Shown piece after piece: positions 48,777 through 59,341 of a DNA stretch of 64,000 nt. The stretch lies in the NCBI GenBank assembly GCA_029959085.1, contig JARWIR010000005.1:33349350-33413349 (forward strand), read 5' to 3'. Within the stretch, counting starts at the first letter, position 1. Every line of letters begins with the position of its first letter. Both the position numbers and the translations under genes were made by a program. A model generated the notes under the pieces. It had not been told where the DNA came from, ran no database searches, and saw only the letters and a list, made by a program, of their open reading frames with translations. The stretch is from Nemophila menziesii (taxonomy: Eukaryota; Streptophyta; Magnoliopsida; Boraginales; Hydrophyllaceae).

Positions 48777-49841
48777 CTAAAAATAACGTCTTCTTTTACT
48801 CTTTGTCAATGGTGCATCACAACATTCAAGAGTTTCAAAATAAGCATATGCATCCAAATTATGATAATTAGCAGCAATTTGTACAACTGATTGCTTTTCA
48901 AGGTCATATAACATAATATCAGCATAGCTCTTGATAACTAATTGCTTCTTGCTCTTTAGATATGCTATAGGTACAGGTATGAAATCTAAATCAGGTATTT
49001 TTACACTATATGTAATATTTATCTTACTCCAAGAACCCTTATTTCCGTATTCTTTCATCACCCACAATTCAAAGCTACGAGATAGACACGTCATGGCAAG
49101 ATACTCACCAAAACTCCCTACATCGAATATACCCCTGCTTCCATCTGGATCATTAGGAGGTGATACGATATTAAATATCTCATCAGCTAGATCAAACGCC
49201 ATTATTGAATCTTTGTACGTAATCCAATAGAGAACACCATTAACAAGGGTACCATATGAACTCAGAGTATCCACAAAATATGGCAAGTCTTCAATCCTTT
49301 TCCATGTATCCAATTTAAGGCTATAGATCCAACATTCACACAAATCTTTAACACGATTTGATATTAATGCAACTACCTTGTAGTCATCCGTAGTTTTGTC
49401 GTATCCAAAACCAAAATAGCTATAAGGGTTACCACTGCACTCATCTGGGATCGATATCTTATGATACTTTTGTGATATTAATGGGTTCCACAAAACAACA
49501 CTACATGTAGATCTATATCGTATACAAATTACCCCATTTGATGAACCTATCAATTCGCCTCTGAGACGTTCGTATATAGGGAAGGCAATTTGTTTGACAA
49601 CGTTTGTGTCGTAGTCCTTAATATAGAGGACCTCGATTCCAGAATCATTGACAATGCTGAATATTATCTTAGAATTTGTGTTTGTATTTTCCAATCGATT
49701 AAGATACATCTTGCCAAACGAACGACTGTCGATCAAACTACGCCATGATTTGGATACCTGCCTGAAACATAATACTTTCTTAACAGGTAACCTTATAAGG
49801 ACATTAAAGAGCACATCTTCCAGAGCAAAATAGTTCGACAT
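48777..49841 (-). CDS. F-box protein with FBA domain (copy 2)
   Basis: Single exon, 354 residues, same architecture as copy 1. The F-box is EDVLFNVLIRLPVKKVLCFR followed by VSKSWRSLIDSRSFGKMYL; the FBA region has LIGSSNGVICIRY, VLWNPLISQKYHKISIP, FGFGYDKTTDDYKVVAL and CECWIYSLKLDTWKRIE. Its C-terminus differs (ends KSKRRRYF instead of the Glu/Pro tail of copy 1), probably from a frame-altering change near the stop. Coding, upstream and downstream sequences all match copy 1, so the duplicated block included promoter and 3' flank. Intact. Confidence 0.92.
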   Translation of the reverse strand: MSNYFALEDVLFNVLIRLPVKKVLCFRQVSKSWRSLIDSRSFGKMYLNRLENTNTNSKIIFSIVNDSGIEVLYIKDYDTNVVKQIAFPIYERLRGELIGSSNGVICIRYRSTCSVVLWNPLISQKYHKISIPDECSGNPYSYFGFGYDKTTDDYKVVALISNRVKDLCECWIYSLKLDTWKRIEDLPYFVDTLSSYGTLVNGVLYWITYKDSIMAFDLADEIFNIVSPPNDPDGSRGIFDVGSFGEYLAMTCLSRSFELWVMKEYGNKGSWSKINITYSVKIPDLDFIPVPIAYLKSKKQLVIKSYADIMLYDLEKQSVVQIAANYHNLDAYAYFETLECCDAPLTKSKRRRYF

Positions 49842-50096
49842 GAAAGAAAGAAAACTATTTTTTTTACTTCCCTCCTCTGCGTGCTAATCCTATATATATA
49901 AATACTTGTGATTCAGGACTTTACCCTAATTTTGAATGTATATATTGAGATTGATTAGGATTTTAGTACACCTCATATCTATATATCGAGGTTTATTAGG
50001 ATTCTAGTACCATATATATACTGTGCGTGTTAATTTTAAATATAAATATATACTTGGGAATAGGATTTTACATTAATTCCAAATGTATATGTTGAG

Positions 50097-50215
50097 TAGG
50101 AGTGCTCAACCCGAACCAAAAACCCGCCCACCCGGTGAAACCCACCCAAACTGACCCAAAAAAAACCCGGGCCCGTTAGCTACCCGAGCCCGTTAAGCTA
50201 CCCATTCAAACGATC
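50097..50215 (+). mobile_element. Truncated hAT-like terminus
   Basis: TAGGAGTGCTCAACCCGAAC followed by CCACCCGG, AACCCACCC and GGGCCCGTTAGC. It resembles the CCC-rich hAT ends elsewhere in plants. No right end found. Confidence 0.4.
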
Positions 50216-50250
50216 TGATTTCTTTTATTGAGTAAATATATGCTCAATAT

Positions 50251-50361
50251 GAGAACGATAGTTAGCCTAGTGGTTAAGTTACTCCGCAGAAACCAAGAGG
50301 TGCTGGGATCGAATCTCATTGTAGTTACTTTGAGTCCAAAGTGGCTTTCTCATGTATTAAA
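50251..50361 (+). mobile_element. tRNA-derived SINE (111 bp) with 17-bp target duplication
   Basis: Body starts GAGAACGATAGT. Box A TAGCCTAGTGG (50263-50273) fits TRGYNNANNNG exactly; box B GGATCGAATCT (50306-50316) is close to the Pol III consensus. It ends ATGTATTAAA. Perfect duplications AAATATATGCTCAATAT (50234-50250 and 50362-50378) flank it. This length of duplication is produced by LINE-type target-primed reverse transcription. Confidence 0.93.
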
Positions 50362-50581
50362 AAATATATGCTCAATATCTTTACTGAGTAAGCTCGTGTG
50401 CTCAATTAGTTTACTGAGAACAGAGCGAAGTTTGACTAATTTCCATTTTCCTTTTTTTATCATACAATAAATATGAGAATCATGATTAGCCTCACAATCG
50501 CTAAACTACACTCAGAAGCCTCCGAACACAAAATGTACTTCTCGTTTGATCCATTAGAACGAAGCTCCATCATTTTAGTTG

Positions 50582-51040
50582 TTAGAAAAAATTCTGCAAA
50601 GTCCAGGCTAATAAAAATAGTAAACAAATTATAAAAAAACATATTACAGATCCAGATCTCGAGACATTGGCTTCTTCTTTTCGAGACTCGAAGACAGCTT
50701 CCACCATATGGACCGGAACAAGCCTCGTGGCGAGCTCGAATCTCCTTCCAGCGGAGCTTCTTTTCAACTCGAGTCTCCTGCTTTGCCATGCCGCCTTTGG
50801 ATCTTCACGGCTGGAAAAGCTCGAACGGAGGTCTAAAATTCCGGCGATCCGGAGCAGTTCGTGAGCACGAGCATTCGTCATCACCGCGACATTATATTCT
50901 TCGTAACTCACGGTTTGGCAATGGAGCGAGATTTGAATTTTTAGCCATTGAGTAATATTTTTTACGTGAGGGAGAAAGAGAAAGCAGGAAAGAGAGAGGA
51001 GAGAGGAGAGATGAGAGAGAATGTGATTAGGGGTTTAAAA
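50582..51040 (-). other. Candidate first exon, unrecognised
   Basis: Minus-strand GC-richer segment with a CT-rich leader (TCTCTCTCATCTCTCC), an early ATG (AUG followed by AKNSNLAPLP) whose frame stops soon, a longer frame from 50911 and a possible donor (GGATCT/GTAATATG near 50655). It looks like the 5' exon of a gene, broken or fused to other sequence. Family not identified. Confidence 0.35.
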
Positions 51041-51129
51041 GAATTTCTGAATAAAACTAGTATATATAGAAAATAAAAAAGGATAGGAAAGTAATTGAGA
51101 TTTTGTCTTATAGTCTTATAGTGTTAAAT

Positions 51130-51640
51130 TCCGTGAATGTTGCAAATAGGTTGAGGATTGAAGAGCACAATCTCGCCGGAGGAGGATACACCGGTGGGGA
51201 ATATTTCGTTCACAGAGCGTCGGAAAAAGTACCTCAAGTAACCAATCCCGGAAATGGACCTATACCGGAAGGATATTGGCCGGAGAAGCAAATAACCGGT
51301 GGAGTTTATCAGACTACTACTCTTAACGGAGAACAACCAGTTTACATGATTCAAGCTCCGGTGGGTTCATATCACACTCCGGTAATGAGACCAATGACAA
51401 CACCAGTGGGTCAAGGCTACTATGCCGTACAAAGGATGCCACCACCAGAAATTTACCGTGACCAACAACAGGTTTACAATAAATGTGATGCAAAATACAC
51501 CACCGTCAGTAGCAACGACGCCACCAAGTCTTCAACCACAAGCACCTCAATACTCAGAAAGATATGGAATAGCAAGGCCTAGTACAATAGGAGTAGTTGG
51601 AATGACTACAATACGCCGGGCCCACAACCAACACAGTCTT
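51130..51640 (+). pseudogene. 3' exon remnant, probably of a PB1-domain protein
   Basis: The frame reads RASEKVPQVTNPGNGPIPE, GEQPVYMIQAPVGSYHTPVM and PVGQGYYAVQRMPP, followed after two frame changes by PQAPQYSERYGI and NDYNTPGPQPTQSF. The order (QPVY.., V.GYY.VQRM, Y.E.YG, P.P.Q) recalls the tail of plant octicosapeptide/PB1 proteins. At least two frameshifts (near 51475 and 51595) and no PB1 domain upstream. Assignment is tentative. Confidence 0.45.
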
Positions 51641-51651
51641 TCACCCTTGAT

Positions 51652-51800
51652 TTTTTTTAGAAGAACCAATGTCGGGGAAGAAGAAGAAGACTCTTCAATC
51701 ATATATTAATCAGTACACTGAATATATTTGTAAGTGGCGCTATTTGCAACATTCATCCTTTGATTTTTTTTAAGAAGAACCAGTGTCGGGGAAGAAGAAG
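51652..51800. repeat. Imperfect direct repeat of about 45 bp
   Basis: GAAGAACCAATGTCGGGGAA (51661) and GAAGAACCAGTGTCGGGGAA (51774) with similar T-run flanks, 113 bp apart. Confidence 0.75.
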
Positions 51801-51829
51801 GGGAAGAGAGGTGGGAGGGGGTAGGGTGT

Positions 51830-52124
51830 CTCGGTGGGGGTGGATGGGGTTTTTTTTGTTTTTTATTAATAATATTAAAACTATTATCAAAAACCTATTT
51901 TACCCTTGGTTTAATTGATTAATTAGAATTAGGATTTAAAAAAATATAAAAAAGGTGACATGGAAATGCCACGTCAGTCTTAACGGCAAAAATGGACGAA
52001 AAACATGACCAGGGGGTAACGGGGCACAAGAGCAAAAATTAGGGGGGAGTCAGTCTTATTTTAAAGATTAGGCGGCAACCTGTCAATCTGGTCAAAACAC
52101 AGGGGGCAAAAATGCTATTTACTC
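51830..52124. mobile_element. Right-end fragment of a third MULE family member
   Basis: Ends CAGGGGGCAAAAATGCTATTTACTC, like the right ends of elements A and B. Includes the family's inner features: GACGTGGCATTTCCATG-like, TTAACGGCAAAAATGGACG and GTCAATCTGGTCAAAACA. The left end was not found, so it is truncated. Confidence 0.6.
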
Positions 52125-52129
52125 AATTT

Positions 52130-52219
52130 AGTTTGTGCCCTTTAGTAAGAAGTGCAGATTAGTGAAGTCTTGTTGGGTCTTAAGGGGTGTTTTCAAGACC
52201 CTTTGGATAATAATCTCAT
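52130..52219 (+). repeat. Dispersed repeat of about 90 bp, copy 2
   Basis: Matches 4556-4646 in the same orientation (AGTTTGTGCCCTTTAGTAAG, CAAGACCCTTTGGATAATAA). Confidence 0.6.
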
Positions 52220-52960
52220 ATTCTATTAAAGAAATTCTTCAATTCAATATTAGATGGACCAATATTAGGATTACCTATATATATTATGCCACATGACCCA
52301 TGTTTTTAGAATCACATACAATAATCTTTAGACACGTGTCTTGTTATTGTATCCAATGATCATGATTTATATATTGGAGCATCTAATATTGGATGAAACT
52401 CTTACTCTATTTTATTATAATATTTTTAGCTTTGATTTAAAGAATACTTTGAGTTATGGGAGATTTTGAGTTCTGGGGATTTTCTAAGAACTCAAACTGT
52501 TTTTCTTTTATGTTTTTTTCCCCTGTAATTCTAACTATTTCTGTTATTAATCAAAGGTCATTCTACTACTTAAATCGTAAATCTTTCATTTCTAAAATAA
52601 TGAGAAATAGAGTTGTACACTTATACAACTACTAAATACTACTTAAAAATTGTTGACATACTATTTAAGCATTATATTGATGGTAGGATGTCGTTAGTAT
52701 AGTTTGTTGACTAGGATCAGTTGTCTAAGGTTTGTTAGTAAATATAAATAAGGTTTGTTAATGACAGTATCAAAAAATTTAGAAGTAAGTAAACTGTTAG
52801 AAGATATAGAAAAATTCGACAAAGGTTATTGTTGTAAAAAAGATAAAATAGACTGTTTTTTACGGACTAATACACAAGAAGACTTCATGGGTTTCTTTAT
52901 AAATATTACTTTACTTGATTGGTAGTAAAATATATGTTTTTTTTTCGACAGGAAAGATAA
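52220..52960. other. Gene-free DNA before F-box copy 3
   Basis: AT-rich. The last 100 bp (52960-53091) match the promoter of copies 1 and 2, inverted with the gene. Confidence 0.5.
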
Positions 52961-53091
52961 ACACGCATAGATAAGGGGTATTAGAATCCTAATCAATCTC
53001 AATATGTGCATTGGAAATTAGGGTTAAGTCCTGATTTACAAGTATATATATAAGATTAACACGCATGGTAGGGAAATAAAATAAATTAAAG

Positions 53092-54184
53092 ATGTCTTTC
53101 TTGTACAAGTCTAACTTTCATGTTGGAGAAGATGTGGCCTTTAATATCCTTTTAAGGTTACCAGTTAAGAGTTTGAGGCAGGTATGCAAATCATGGTGTA
53201 GTTTGATCGATACTAATTGGTTCAGGAAGATGTATTCAAATCGACTGACAAATACTAATACAAATTCCAAGATTATTTTCAGGGATCCTAAAGCTTCATA
53301 TTATTGATTGCAGCACAAACGTGGTTAAACAAGTCGATTTCCCTATACACGGAAAAGGCGAATTGGTAGGTTCATCGAATGGGGTGGTCTGTATACTATA
53401 TAAAGAGACGCGTACTATTGTTTTGTGGAATCCATTAGTATCACAAAAGTATCACAAGCTAATGCTTCCAGCTGAGTTCAGAGTTAATACATATATTAAC
53501 AGTGATTATTATTATGGTTTTGGGTATGACAAAACTACTGATGACTATAAGGTAGTTGCATTATTATCAAAATTTAGAAAAGATTTGTGTGAATGTTGGA
53601 TCTATAGCCTTAAATTGAACACATGGAAAAGGATTAAAAACTTTCCATGTGCTGTAAGTGATCACAGATCATATGGTACCCTTGTTAGTGGTGCTCTCCA
53701 CTGGATTACAGAAAAACATTCAATACTGGCCTTGGATCTTGCTGATGAAAAATTTAGTATCGTATGCATACCAAAACCCGATGAGACATATATATTGAAT
53801 GTAGGGATTTATGATGATTGTCTTGCCATGATTCGTTCATCTATTTGCCATCAACCGGCATTGTGGGTGATGAAAGATTACGGAAATAAGGAATCTTGGA
53901 GTAAGATAAATTTTGGATATGGTTTTGATGTAACCGATTTAGTATTGGTACCTATTCCTATAACATATCTACAGAGCAAGAAAATATTCGTTATCAAGGG
54001 CATAACTACTGATATCATATTGTTTTATGACTTTGAAAAGAAATCAGTTGTACAAAATGCTAATTTTAATTGTTTGCAGGCATATACTTATTTTGAAACT
54101 CTTGAATGTTGTGATGCACCAACTGATGATCTGCGGCTCAAACTGGAACTAGAACCGCCACTGAAAAAGTGTAAGAGAAATTGA
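53092..54184 (+). pseudogene. F-box/FBA gene, copy 3, frameshifted
   Basis: The N-terminal frame (53092-53307) carries an F-box that lacks three residues found in copies 1 and 2 (LPVKSLRQVCKSW). A one-base length change near 53290 moves the frame, so translation stops at 53305-53307. The FBA domain continues in the other frame (53321-54184): ELVGSSNGVVCILY, VLWNPLVSQKYHKLML, YGFGYDKTTDDYKVVAL and FETLECCDAP. No splice sites would repair it. Inverted relative to copies 1 and 2, so an inversion occurred. It is most likely a pseudogene; the FBA part could be translated alone from the Met at 53321. Confidence 0.85.
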
Positions 54185-54640
54185 TTATCTTTTTTCTTTT
54201 TTTTAGTGTTTTGTCCTTACCATTCAATTGTATGTTATGTTTGACAAATTTTTATTATATGATAATTAAACGTTTTTTTTTATTATAATTAGTTATTACG
54301 ATGTAATTTTGATTTTGATTTTGACAAGTGATATATCTAATGCATTTTGAATTATATTTACTTTCTGCTGCAATAGTTGCTTGTTGTAGTATGATTGGGT
54401 AGTTCTTACACAAGGTAAAGACGAGTTGCTTTTAATGAATTTCGAAGTGGTGAGATTTGTTGATTAGAATAGACGAATTATTGTATTTGATCTTACTCAA
54501 AGTGTCATTATCGTTTAATTGTATGAATGAGCTTTGGAATAGGTTGTTAATTGGATTGAATACCTCTCCATATAAAATTAACGTTCTGATTTTGTCAAAA
54601 CACTCCACGATTTCAGGAAGCTGCGAAACAGAATTTTCGA
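54185..54640. other. Spacer to LINE start
   Basis: 3' flank of copy 3 (similar to copies 1 and 2) followed by the probable LINE 5' end at about 54600. No gene seen. Confidence 0.5.
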
Positions 54641-54728
54641 ACGTTGGCATGGCTGCAACGCCGCCGCTTCTGATCGCGGGTCTTTATCGCCGGAATCCCA
54701 CCCTGATCTCCTCCATGCTGCACAACCG

Positions 54729-56131
54729 ATGGAAACATCTCTAAGCTCCCCTATTTCGCTCGCCATGGTAAATAATGGAGCGCTGGCGCAAGAGCAATCC
54801 ACTGAAGAATTCCCTGACCTTGATGCTGCAAACCGAGGGGGAAAGAGACAAAGGGCTAACGCTGATGAGATGCCTAATCCAGTCCCTATAGAAAGTAATA
54901 GTACGCTAGGAATGGGACAGCAATCTTACACTAATCACACAGGCGCAGGAGGTGGCAATTTGGGTCTAGGTACACGCAAAAGAAATTTCTCATTAGACCT
55001 AAATTAAATGGGTGGAAAGGGGGATGGTCACTAGGAATAATTTAGTAATTCCGGTAATTGAGGATGAAAAAAAAAGTATGGTACATAAAGAAACTGAAGA
55101 GGAGAAGGTAATTGAATTAGAGGAACTGATTGAGGATGATATTTTAACTACTAATGATTCGATCCCAACTATCCTCCGTACTAGAGAAGAGATACAGGGG
55201 GTGTTCGTCTTTGGCGAAATACTGCTGTAATTCGTCTCCTTGAGAGGGAAGTTGGTTTCACTTATCTATCGTCAAAATTAAGGCAAATCTGGACCCCGAA
55301 AGCTCGTCTAGAACTAGTGGATGTAGGACATGGTTACTATATGGTGAAATTTGAGGAACAAAAGGACTTTAATTTTGCAATTACTGCAGAGCCTTGGAGG
55401 GTACTTGATCATTACCTCATAGTTAGATAATGGACACCGAATTTTAATGCAGTAACGAATTCTATAATAACCACAACAGCATGGGTTAGAATCACGAATG
55501 TTGGTATGCACAACTATACGGCTCGAATCTTGAAAAAAAATCGGAGATAAATTAGGAAGAACGATGAAAATTGATCCAATGACTAACGGGAGATTAAAAA
55601 AAAATTATGCGCAATTAGCAATTGAACTCGATCTTAAGAAACCGTTGGAAACCGGAAGTAAGAATTGACTCCGAAGTTTCTATAGTGGAATACGAGGAAT
55701 CACATCTGATATACTTTGGATGTGATAAATTTGGACATAGAAATGAGAGGTGTCCTCTGAACGGGCCCTCAACTACGAATAATGGTGAGAATAGAAATAT
55801 GGAGCAAGAGTTAGTGATAGTGAATAAAATGGAAGCTCCAACCAGTAAGGAAAAATAAAAATACGGAGAATGGATGACGGTTAGGAAAGGAAATAGAAAC
55901 AATGTGAATGGTTATACAAGTAACTCGACTAAATCAGTACAACACAAAGGTTTAGGATCGCGATTAGAAACTTTACGTATGGAGGAAGGAAAGTTTGAGG
56001 TTGAAAATTCTTCTTATGGAACTCAGAACAAGGGACAAGGATCGGGGAAAAAAACGGGAAATAATAACGGAAAAGAGATGGTCGGAAACCAGAATGGTGG
56101 TGCTAGCAGGGGTGGAACAAAAGGGCACTAA
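54729..56131 (+). pseudogene. LINE ORF1: DUF4283 and CCHC zinc knuckle
   Basis: Split among several frames. A DUF4283 segment at 55207-55431 reads WRNTAVIRLLEREVGFTYLS, LRQIWTPKARLELVDVGHGY, PWRVLDHYLIVR, stop. The zf-CCHC_4 knuckle at 55697-55763 reads FGCDKFGHRNERC, with the first Cys apparently replaced. A Lys/Asn/Gly-rich tail (to 56131) follows. This is the standard nucleic-acid-binding ORF1 of plant L1-type LINEs. Confidence 0.8.
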
Positions 56132-56718
56132 GTGATAGCTTCATCAAATTTTGAATAATGTAAGAAATTAAAGAATGCGGTGGAAGTGCGAAATTTAATG
56201 GCCGAGATGGTGATAAGGAAAATAGCGCATTAAATCGGGGGAGAAGAAGGAAAGGAACAAAGGGGAGCATGGAAAACTAAAATGAATTAATTGGGAGCAG
56301 TGGGAAGGATTGCGAGCTTGTGGTTGGAGATGGGGCTGAAAGTGGCCTTGTTGATGTAGTGGTTGAAGTGAGATCAGGTGATGGGAGGCATTTAATAACA
56401 TCTAGGAATATTGAGGAGCACTACTGGAAAATTCTGTGAATTTGTCTCCTAGTGCAGCGCATTATTCGGTATTGTCTGCTGCAAAAAATACTTCGACTTT
56501 GGATGTTGACTTTATGGCTGAGATGCCACCTGACATCACATGGGAGGATGGAAAACCAGATGAGGGCATTCATGTTATTTGATAGTCAAGTAGTGGACTC
56601 ACAACTTGATTTACAACAACACGAGCGAAGTTCATGATCTAAAGGATGGCGATGTAAAATATGTCTACATGCGTACAATAAGTGTTATACGGGTATTTTG
56701 ATTTCCGCATTTTATTAT

Positions 56719-58117
56719 GAATAAATACACTGTTTATCCCCTGAACTTTGGCCCGATTGACAGACTGCCCCTCAAAGTTTAAAATGCGACTAGTTGCCCC
56801 CTAAACTTTAACTTCGTGACTCGATGCCCCTTGTGACCATTTTCCGTCAATTTTTTCCGTTAACTCGCAGCATGGGTGCCACGCGCCGTTAACTCGTGAC
56901 TCGTTGCCCCCTAAACTTTAACTTCGTGACTCATTGCCCCCTGAACTTTTTATTCAGAATTATTTTGACTCGTTGCCCCCTGAATTTTTTTTTTCATAAT
57001 TAATTATTTAAAAAATCATTTTAACAGGGGCAAATTTGGTATTTCAAAACTTCTTCTCCATGATCTTCTTCTCCAAAGCTTCTTCTCCATGATTAAAGCT
57101 TCAAAGCTTCAAATCTTTAAATCTTTAAATCTTCAAATATTTAAATCTTCGAATCTTCAAATCTTTAAATCTTCAAATCTTCAAACCTTAGATGACCACT
57201 ACGAGCTTCTAAATTACGCTATAATTAATACAAAAATCCAGTCTCATCTTCTTCCTTTCTCCCTGTCGGTCTTCCTGGCGCACGTTAGCAACAGCTACCC
57301 CATTTTCTTTGCTTCGTGATCTCTCAGATTCATTGTCGCCAGGTACGGTTTTGTAACAATACCCAACATCGAAAGTTTTCCATTTTCTCACTTAGATCTG
57401 TAATTTTTCTACTTTTCTTCTTTAATTTTTGTATATTTTTCTTGAATATATCATTCATTTAATTGAAAATCAATACCAGAAAGAATAGATTAAAAATTTG
57501 ATACAAATCGTGACTTTTTTTTGGGTCTCCCATTGGTTTTACAAAAATTGATATAATGAAACATAACATGTTCACGTTTAGGTTGACAATATCAAGAATC
57601 AATACCAACTAAGACTCAATACCAACTGTACAATGTATTGTAGCAAAAACCTTGACTCGAATTACAAAAGTAAAACGAAAAGATCTTGCGTTTTGAATAT
57701 TGGATGTCAAGTTTAATGAATATTGGAAGAAGAATTTAAAGAAAGAAGGGTATGAAATTAATGAAGAGTTTTTTCATGAAGATTTTTTTTATCAAACTTT
57801 CTCCACTAAAGAAGAAGAAGTGTAAAATACCCAAAATACCCATCTTTAAAAAAAGGATATAATTAACAATTTAAAAAAAATCTGGGGGGGCAACTAGTCA
57901 CGAAATTAAAACTTTAGGGGGCAAAAAGTAGGGGGCAACTAGTCCACGCGCGCGTGTAATGCACGCTGCGACTTAACGGAAAATTTGGACGGAAAACAGC
58001 AAAAAGGACTAACGAGTCACGAAACTAAAGTTTAGGGGGCAACTAGTCGCATTTTAAACTTTGGGGGGCAGTCTGTCAATCGGACCAAAGTTCAGGGGGT
58101 AAACAGTGTATTTACTC
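56719..58117. mobile_element. MULE-type non-autonomous element B (1399 bp)
   Basis: Perfect 9-bp duplication TTTTATTAT (56710-56718 and 58118-58126). Ends GAATAAATACACTGTTTATC and, inverted, GAGTAAATACACTGTTTACC, running into long inverted arms (CCTGAACTTTGG, GATTGACAGACTGCCCC, AATGCGACTAGTTGCCCC). The interior has TTCAAATC/TTTAAATC octamers (57093-57185) after CTTCTCCATGATTAAAGCTT. Same family as element A (11153-12050). No transposase. Confidence 0.93.
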
Positions 58118-58780
58118 TTTTATTATTGCTGCAGATACGACATATGGGGTAAATCTAAACAACCCCTTAATATTTTTATATGGAATTGTTATGATGCAGC
58201 TAGATCGAGATTTCGCCGTGTAGTAAGAGATATGATGCAAAATCATAAAGTGTGGCTAACTGTTATAGTAGAACCCCGGGTGAGTGGAGTACACGCAAAC
58301 AATATAATAAATTCTTTACAGAAAGATAACTCTATTCGGGTGGATTTGAGATGTTACAAAGGAGGTATTTGGTTGCTATGGAATGATTCAGATATTATAA
58401 ATGTGTTATCAGCGGGGCTCCAAGTAGTCAACATAGAAGTAAGTAAAGAGGGTTGTAAATCTTGGTATTTTTCGGCAATCTATGCAAGCCCGACTTATAA
58501 AGAAAGGGAGGAACTATGGGTAGCATTACATCACGCTTTTCACAATTTACAATCCCCATGGCTAGTAGCAGGTGACTTTAATCAAATTGGTTTTGAAGTA
58601 GACGAAAAAGGAGGATTTTTTGGGGTCACGAGAAGAATGGAAAGATTCAAAGAATGGAGACACAGTTCTGGATTGATTGACTTGGGTTTCGAGGGGCCAC
58701 GCTACACATGGTGTGATTCTTGGAATTCCGGTCAACGAATTCTGGAAAGACTTGATAGAGCCTATGGAAACGTGGAATGA
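58118..58780 (+). pseudogene. LINE endonuclease domain (APE type)
   Basis: Frame from the MULE border to 58780: FIWNCYDAARSRFRRVVRDM, VEPRVSG (position of the catalytic Glu in the usual ETRVSG), GGIWLLWND, SAIYASPTYKEREELW and VAGDFNQIGFEVDEKGG (catalytic Asp/Asn), then LIDLGFEGPRYTW. The frame breaks after LERLDRAY; the final SDH motif lies in another frame near 58823. Confidence 0.85.
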
Positions 58781-59341
58781 CAATCTTTTTTTCCGACCAC
58801 AAGGGTTATTCATTTTCCGAGGGTTCATTCGGACCACATGCCAATCCTAATACAAATATGCCCAAGCCAGAGATTTAAAACTAATCTGCGTCGGTTTAGG
58901 TTTGAGGTGGCGTGATGCCTTCATAATGATTTTCAGAAATTCATAAAAGAGAATTGGAAAGGTAATAATATTGGAATCGGGGAGAGTTTATAGGATATAA
59001 AAAACCAGTTGAACAAATGGAAGATGGAAGTGTTTGCGGATCTAAATTGGAGGAAAAAGGTATTGACCGCGAGAATTGGGGGTATACAAAAATCACTCCA
59101 GATATCTTACAACTCCTCGCTTCGGAATTGGGTAATTGATTGACAAAAGAATATGAAAGCGTGCTTGAACAAGAGGATTTCATATATTTTCAGAAGTCAA
59201 AGTTGAAGTGGATAGGTTCAGGGGAAAGAAATACTAAGTTTTATCAACTTGCAGTTTCGATTAGAAAGAAAAAGGCCTAATGTACTAGATTATTAAACGA
59301 TAGAGATGTTTGGGTGGATGGCGAGGAGGACTTAAATATTT

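Noticed and set aside
57093..57185. TTCAAATC array as a CRISPR-like repeat
   Set aside because: Units are 8 bp without spacers, in a plant nuclear genome, inside a MULE.
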